Origin: an uncultured Lachnospiraceae bacterium | Lineage (GTDB): Bacteria; Bacillota; Clostridia; Lachnospirales; Lachnospiraceae | Reading direction: 5' to 3' | Assembly (NCBI GenBank): GCA_910584785.1 | Contig: CAJUDX010000109.1 | Coordinates: 1 to 7,038 of the forward strand | Length of the DNA stretch: 7,038 nt | Part shown: positions 1 through 6,300 of the stretch, in pieces | How the letters are laid out: every line of letters starts with the position of its first letter | Position numbering within the stretch: the stretch's first letter is position 1 | The notes under the pieces: model-generated | The model's database searches: none | The model's input: only the letters and a program-made list of their open reading frames with translations | What the model was told of the DNA's origin: nothing | Translations under genes and position numbers: made by a program

Positions 1-98
1 CTTGGCTGGATGAAGAGAAGAAGGAAAGTTTCCGCAGCCTCCTGGAATTAATTAAGCTGATGGATATGGCGGTGGGGGCTTGCGGGGAAGAAGGCTGA
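1..98 (+). CDS. C-terminal end of an unidentified upstream protein (partial)
   Basis: Reading from base 3 gives 31 codons before a TGA at 96-98; the 5' part lies outside the window. The peptide begins WLDEEKKESFRSLLELIK and ends GACGEEG. It looks like an amphipathic, charged alpha helix with Leu/Ile spaced as in a packing face. Such a tail resembles the last dimerisation helix of small helix-turn-helix regulators such as the MarR family, but 31 residues are too few to assign a family and I do not claim one. The other two forward frames close quickly here (TGA at 11-13, TAA at 49-51), which supports this frame. It lies on the same strand as the giant gene, whose start is 140 bases after this stop. 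No terminator-like hairpin is visible between them, so co-transcription is possible. Confidence 0.5.
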   Translation, partial: WLDEEKKESFRSLLELIKLMDMAVGACGEEG

Positions 99-238
99 TG
101 GATTAAATCAATTAAGGTAAAAACTATGGCAGTGCGGAAAAGGCGGGCTTTGCCACAGCAAGAGAAAGAAAAGCAGTTATTTGGTATCCTTATGGAAAAA
201 ATGTCAAGAATCAGACGTAAAAGGGAAAGGAGATCAAA
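99..238 (+). other. short gap upstream of the giant gene
   Basis: This 140-base stretch separates the upstream stop from the giant gene's ATG. Apart from the possible small ORF at 126-245 and the ribosome binding site near its right end, I see no tRNA, riboswitch-like structure, strong inverted repeat with a T-run, or convincing -35/-10 pair. The first part (about 99-125) is A/T-rich and the rest is purine-rich. Expression could come from a promoter upstream of the window or from a weak promoter here that I cannot recognise by eye. Confidence 0.5.
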
Positions 239-245
239 ATGTTAA
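126..245 (+). CDS. possible small basic protein or leader ORF, 39 residues
   Basis: ATG at 126 to TAA at 243-245 gives a 39-residue peptide starting MAVRKRRALPQQ and ending RKRERRSKC. Fifteen of its residues are Lys or Arg. A weak AAGG (114-117) lies 8 bases before the ATG. Its last 7 bases overlap the start of the giant gene, and the giant gene's ribosome binding site lies inside it, an arrangement that would permit translational coupling. It also shares a frame with the upstream partial gene and follows that gene's TGA with no intervening stop, so it may simply be trailing open sequence. I recognise no family. It could be a leader peptide, a real small protein or chance; chance is a serious possibility in purine-rich DNA. 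Confidence 0.25.
   Translation: MAVRKRRALPQQEKEKQLFGILMEKMSRIRRKRERRSKC
226..233 (+). promoter_or_regulatory. ribosome binding site of the giant gene
   Basis: AAAGGAGA contains the core AGGAG at 228-232, six bases before the ATG at 239. This is a strong Firmicute-type Shine-Dalgarno at ideal spacing. Together with the signal peptide that begins immediately at that ATG, it fixes the start codon of the giant reading frame. Confidence 0.85.
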
Positions 246-343
246 GAAAAATCCGCAGAAATTATAAGCGGCTGGTGGCATTTCTTTTGTCAGCGGCGAT
301 GATTATCACCAATGTTGGCGGAAATGCGGGCACGGTGCTTGCA
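239..343 (+). other. Sec signal peptide of the giant protein
   Basis: Residues 1-35 have a strongly basic n-region (LRKIRRNYKR), a hydrophobic core from about Leu12 to Val26 (LVAFLLSAAMIITNV), and a cleavage site with Val33-Leu34-Ala35 before Ala36-Glu37. Cleavage after Ala36 is an alternative. No lipobox cysteine and no extended YSIRK-type motif are present, so this reads as an ordinary signal peptidase I substrate. The mature protein starts acidic (ESQEERESS). Confidence 0.9.
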
Positions 344-3300
344 GCAGAGAGCCAAGAAGAGCGGGAGTCTTCCATCTTTATGGTGGATGGCCAGGAAATC
401 CTGGAGGCAGTCGGGGAACTTGGGGATCAGGAGGCCCTGGACAAGGAAGCCTTGGAAGAGCTGGGACCGGCACTCGGACAGAAAGGGGCAATCAAGAAAT
501 ATGAAAAGCTTTTTCTGCCGGAAGAGGGGAAGGTCTATGAGCTGACCCTAAAAATCGATCTGGATCTGGCCTTGGAAGGAACTGCCCTTCAGGTGTTCTA
601 CAACACAAAAACCAAGGAAGTAATCTTCCTGTACCAGAATGAAAGCGGCCAGGCAGTAGACTGCTGCGTAAATATCGACGGCTATGAAACTAAGGCAGTG
701 ACAGTAGAAGCTAATGAGGCTAATGTTTCAGCAGAAGACGGGTCTGGATCAGAGGAAGAAAACGGGGAAGCTCCCGATGGTAACGGGGCAGGTAGCTCTA
801 GCGGCGGCAGTGGCAGCAGCGGTTCCGGCAGCGGCAGTGGTGACAGCAGCAGCGGCGGTTCTAATGGCAGCAACGGTGAAAGTTCTGAGGACGCATCTGG
901 CGGCTCTGGCGATGAAAGCTTTGGCGGCCAGTCAGGCGATTCTGGCGATGAAGGCTCTGGCAGCCCGTCAAGTGGTTCTGGTGACGAAAGGCCTGAGGAT
1001 GGAACCGGTAAAGAAGCAATAGGAGAAGAGAGCAAGGAAGATGCGCCTTCGGCAGATCCGGCTGAAAAAGATGGTGGGGAGGACAACCAGGATAAGAATT
1101 CTGAAGGAAAAAATCCCGGGGAAGACTCCAAAGCCGATGAAGACGGTGAGACAAAAGGCAGCGGCAAGGAAGAATCAAAGGCCGATGGCGCTGAGGACGA
1201 TGGAAAAGAAGAATCAAAGGCCGATGGCGCTAAAGATGAAGGCAAAGAAGAATCAAGGGTCGATGGTTCTAAAGATAATGCTAAAGAAGAATCGAAAGCT
1301 GATGACGGGAAAGACAGTACCAAGGAAGAAACGAAGGCTGAAGAAAACGGAGATCGTAACGATCAGCCTGGGAAAGAAACGGATGGAGGGAAGCAGGAAG
1401 AAGGAAAGCCTGGCCATGGGGCATCTAGCAAAGATGAAGAAAATGGTGACGGTTCATCTAAAGAGGAAGGTGCTGGAAAAGAGGAAAATTCCGACAAGGA
1501 AGAAGACGGGAACGGCTCAAAAGATGAGGAAAAGCCCGATAAGGGCGATTCTAAAGAAGAGGGCGTAGATCAAGGAAATAAGGATGCCGCTGACAAGGAA
1601 GATTCCGGGGAAACGTCGGATGACAAAGGTGTAAAGGAAGATTCCGGAGAAGCGTCTGATGACAAAGGTGTAAAGGAAGATTCCGGAGAAGCGTCTGATG
1701 ACAAAGGTGTGAAGGAAGGCTCCGTGGAAGCGTCTGATGACAAAGGTGTGAAGGAAGGCTCCGGGAATAAGTCTGATGATCAAGGCGAAAAGGAAAATGT
1801 GTCCGGCGGGTCGGGCAATCGCGATTCTGGTGAACGACGCAGGGAAAATACTCCCTCTCTATCCTTGTCCCGCCATCAAGCAGTGGCAGTAGCCATTAAT
1901 CTGGACGAAGTACGGGAAGGTGAAGGGGCGGAAGAAGATAGGGCAAAGGAAACAGATGAGGAAGAAACCGAAGAAAAAACTACGGCTAAAGCGGAAGCCG
2001 TGACTGAGGAAGAGGGGGAAAAAGAGGAAAAAGAAACAACGGCTGCAAAGGAAACTGAGAAGAAAACCGAAAAGGAAAGTGCAGCCAAGGAGGAAACGAC
2101 AGCTGCGAAAAAGCAGGAAGAAGCAGCAGAAAGGGAAAATTCTGATAAGACTTCGGAACCAGCAGTCAAGGTAGAAACTGTTGGGGAAGCGGCAGACGAA
2201 GAGATGAAAGCCGGGACTACAGAAGCGGCAGAACAGGAAGCGAAAGATGAGACGGTAGAAGCGGCCGGGAAGGAGACGAAAGCCGAAATTTCGGAAACCG
2301 CAGAAGAGGAGGCAAAAGCCGAGCCTGAAAAAACCATAGAAAAGATGACAGAGGCGGAAGGGGCTAAGGAAGAGTCTGAAGCAAAGGATGAAGCGGAAGG
2401 CACTGAGACCAAATCGGCAGATTCCACATCAAGCACAGATGAAAATGAGTCTAAACCGGCTGAGGAAGGCGAGGAAGAAGCGTCCAAGGAAGAGAGCGAC
2501 AACCAAGGCGGTTCAGACCGTTTTTCGGCAGGCAGCTCAGGGGCGGACAGCCAGGAAATCACCGATGACTGGGAAATCCCTGGCAGGATTTATGATACCA
2601 TAACCATTAGAGAAACCGTCAATGCCAGGGCATACTGCGTGGCGTTGGAAGATGTGCAGAGGATCGTGGAAGCTAACCAGGGGGCAGAAGCAGTTAGCAA
2701 TGAATTCCAGGTAAGCTATAGGGTGAATCCGGCGAAGGCTGCAGAGGTTAAAGGCGATCAGCTTGTGGCGGAGGGGGAAAGCCTGTGCTTTGGGGTTGAA
2801 CCGAAGGAAGGTTACGAGCTTGCCGCGGTATATGCGAATGGAGATGTGTTGGAAGCGGCGGATGCCGCCAGCTTGGCGGATAGTTCTGCTTGGGATGGAT
2901 ATACATACGTGTACCAGGTAGAAGAAGTAGTTCAGGCATTGGATGTTGAGATTGAACTGGAAGAAGCGGCTTTGGCTGCGCAGGCCGCGGTGTATACTGC
3001 GGAAACGGATGACGCGGAATTTACCGTAAACGTTCCCGACGGAGCGTTCACGGAGGAAGTAATCCTCCAGGTAGCCAAGATAGAGGATGAAAAGCAGTTA
3101 AGCGATCTGGCGGATCAGGCAGAGGCTGCCCTGGAAAAGCAGCAGACCGTGTCCAGCCTTTTGGCATACGATATTTCCTTTATTTCCCAGTCAACCGGGA
3201 AAGAAGTGGAACCGGCGGAAGCGGTGTCGGTGAGCATCCGCGTAAAAGAACCGATAGCGGCGGAGCAAAAGGCGAAATCAGCAGAGAAAGAGGCAACAGG

Positions 3301-6300
3301 GGTTTCCGTGGTGCACTTGCCGGAAGACGGGAAGGCGGAGGTCGTTGCGGCGACGGAGAATGTACAGGAAACGAATTTTGAATTTGAAGCGGAGAGCTTT
3401 TCGATTTTTGTGGTTGCAACGGTGGCGGAAGCTGAAGGAACAGCGATAGTCGGGGATAAACGGTTTGATACGCTTCAGGCGGCGATAGACGCGGTCGATG
3501 GCGAGGACAATACGATTTATTTATTGCATGATGTGGCGGAGAACATCGTATCCAGCGGCAAGAATTACGTATTAGATTTAGGCGGCTTCACCATTACCAA
3601 TGCAGATGCCAAAAAAAATATTTATAAGATAAATGGCGGAACGGTTGTAATTCAAAATGGTATAATTGATGGTGATAAACTTGGAAGCGGCACTAAAGGA
3701 AAAGGAATATATGTTACGCAAAAGGCGAAACTGGCATTAGAAAACTGCGCAGTGAAAAGATGTTCAGGCAGCGGCATTTACGCATCTTCTGCAGATACTG
3801 TTACTATAGATAGTGGCAGTGAAATAACAGAAAACACAAGCGGAAGCGGCGGTGGCATTTATCTGTATACCGGCAGCCTTGCTATTAAAGGAGGATCGAA
3901 AATAACCAATAATACCGCTTCGTCAAATGGATATGGCATATACGTGGGCGGAGGAGATATCTCAATTAATGATGCCGAAATTAGCGGGAATGGATACAGC
4001 AATGATAAGGCGGTCGGTGTTTTCCTAAGCAATAGCAATGCGGATATCAGGAATGCAGTATTCAGCAAAAATGGCGGATTTAGAGTTGAAAACAGAGGCG
4101 AAAAAAATGTTCTGCTTAACCATGTAAGCTTTAACGAAAATAAAGGTGAGTCAGTATTATATATAAGCAACCATAAAGCGCTGTGGGGCAGTGATATTGC
4201 AGGCGAATTTAAAGCGAATGACTGTAGGTTTTTCAATAATCATGTTACAGGAAAGTATGCGGTTGTGTTCTTGTCTGGAAAGGGAGCAAAAACCTTTGAA
4301 GAGTGTATGTTCCAGGAAAATTCAGGCACTAATGCAGCACTTGGCGTTATTGGCTTTAACAGCACTGAAAATTATTATTGTAATATCACCGTTGACGGCT
4401 GTGAGTTTTTGGATAATAACGTAGGAAAGGCTGGGGCAATTTATAATAACGGAAAAGCAAATATTATAAATGTCAATCATTCTTTTATTGCAGGGAATAC
4501 TGGAAACCAAGCCGGAGCAATTTATACCAATGACGGCACGAACAATAGAAATGGAAGCGTTAGGGTAGCGGATACAATAATTAAAAATAATATCGGTGCA
4601 GCAACAGGCGGGATTTATGTATCCCGGGGAAAATTCCAGATGGATGGCGGCGCTTTGTATGACAATATATGCCAGGAAGAAAACCATGATGTGAAATTAG
4701 GAAACAGTGTTGCCGTCAATATTTTAGCTGCCAAGGATATGAAAGATGAGGAGGTTAATTTTGGCGGCTATGTCTGGAAACAAGTGAACGGAGCGGGTAC
4801 GTATTCGGAAGCTTTGAAGGCGAACAGTGGAAATTGGTATGCCTTCAAAGAAAAATCGCAAGATGTGGTACAGATTGGGGGAACAGCGTATGGTTCCATA
4901 AGTGAAGCATTAAAGGCGGCAAAGGATGGGGATGTGATTAAGCTTACTGCCGAGTCTTTGCCTGTGGAGGAATCCCTTATTATTGATCATGATATTACGA
5001 TTGATATGAATGGTTGTAAACTGCTGGGGAATTTCTCATCCCGTGGGTCTAATGGGATTTATGTTCAATCAGGCAAGTCCTTAACCTTTATTGGCACAGG
5101 TGAATCCGATATCAATATTGGGGTTCGGCTTGGCGGAAAATTGAACTTAAACGGCAATGCCGTTTTTACCGGAACGATTCAAAATGAAGGAAGCTTGGTG
5201 TTAAATGAAAATGCAGTGCTGGCTAATGCGGTTATGGTCAGGAAAACCGGGAAGGTAACGGTAAGCCACTGGCTGGATGCGGTGGAAGTGAAATTAGACG
5301 GCGGAAGCTTTGAACTTCCGGCAAATGTTGCTGTCGGTAAATTAACGATATCGGAGAATGATCAGTTAGGGATATCGGAAACCGTAATCAATGGCTCCGT
5401 GGATGAGCTGGAGTTAGGCCAATCTGGTTTGGGGGCAAAGGCAACGCTTAATGGCAAAATAGGAACGCTTAAATTAGGCCATTACAAAAGATTTAACGGT
5501 TCAACAAATGATAAGTCAAGCTATCCGGAAACGTATGCCGGGAAGGATTTCTACGCGGATAAGATGGTGCTGACCCCTGCCTGGGACAGCATATCACGTG
5601 AGGATGCGATTAATCCTGAAAAGGAAATGGATGATATTGTTGTAATCCAAGGATTAGACGGGGAAAAAATCCGTGAAGATCAGGTTAATTTAGAACAAAC
5701 CACATGGACGGATCCTTTTGTTGGCAACGGCAGCGGCGTCTACAAGTTCCTGATAAAAATTATGCTGAGTGAGGATGGAAATATCATTTTGCATAAATCA
5801 AATTCGGACGGAATTTATTTGGACGGCACAAAAGGAAAGGATGAGGAAGGCTATGGCTGGACGGCAGATAAGCCGGTTCAAACATTTGCGGAAGCTAAAA
5901 AATTATTAGAAAGCACAGATTACCCGGAAAATGTAAGCAAAACAATATGGATAGTTGGAGCTGTAACCATTAAAGGCGCAGAGGAATGGACGCTTAGCGG
6001 TAAAGGGATGGTTCAGCGGTATCCGTTTTATACTAGCGAGCTGATCCGCGTACAGCAAGGCGGTTCCCTTATCTTGCAGGATATCACAATAGACGGGAGC
6101 AGGCCGAAGGATGGGGATAGATCTTATCTGTCGGATCGCCCGATAATTATGAATGAGGCAGGCGGTACATTAGAGATTAGGGAGAACGCTGTTCTTCAGA
6201 ATAACTATAACCAATATCGAAATGTAGGCTTTGAAGGCGGGGCGATCCGCAATGCCGGGAAGCTTGTAATGCAAGGCGGTTCCATACAGGGCAACCATGC

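Larger units (their letters stand above)
731..2557 (+). repeat. about 600-residue charged low-complexity stalk
   Basis: From about residue 165 to 770 almost every residue is Ser, Gly, Asp, Glu, Lys, Ala or Thr. Residues about 165-257 are Ser/Gly-rich with scattered SGDE units. Residues about 258-530 are Lys/Glu/Asp/Gly/Ser-rich and carry the two tandem arrays. Residues about 559-745 become Glu/Ala/Thr/Lys-rich (for example ETTAAKETEKKTEKESAAK), a composition that favours long solvent-exposed helix. Aromatic residues are nearly absent and there is no cysteine. The likely role is an extended or disordered spacer, inferred by analogy with Ser-rich and acidic stalks of Gram-positive surface proteins. 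Glu and Asp outnumber Lys overall, so the stalk should be clearly acidic. The DNA is very purine-rich on the + strand, which explains the long spurious open frames on the other strand. Confidence 0.9.

Noticed and set aside
150..181. TTGCCA (150-155) as a possible -35 with GTTATT (176-181) as a -10
   Set aside because: The spacing is about 20 bases and the -10 match is poor, too weak to call a promoter.
682..1323. 213-codon minus-strand open frame rich in Ser, Pro and Leu
   Set aside because: It is antisense to the Ser/Gly and Lys/Glu/Asp-rich stalk. Purine-rich codons on the + strand read as TCx/CTx/CCx on the minus strand and rarely give stops. No ribosome binding site or domain is recognisable.
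1041..1568. 175-codon + strand frame, extremely Lys/Arg-rich
   Set aside because: It is an alternate-frame reading of GAA/AAG-rich repeats and has no plausible start signal. The main frame shows clear repeats at codon level and explains the DNA.
1517..1783. minus-strand frame with a repeated hydrophobic motif that looks like membrane segments
   Set aside because: The periodicity comes entirely from the 39-base array read in antisense. The + strand frame gives regular 13-residue units that continue beyond it.
1166..1789. CRISPR-like direct repeats
   Set aside because: Units are contiguous with no unique spacers, are multiples of three and encode protein repeats, so they are coding tandem repeats.
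1876..2562. 228-codon minus-strand open frame, Ser/Ala/Val-rich
   Set aside because: It is again a mirror of the Glu/Ala/Lys-rich stalk, low complexity throughout and wholly inside the signal-peptide-bearing + strand gene.
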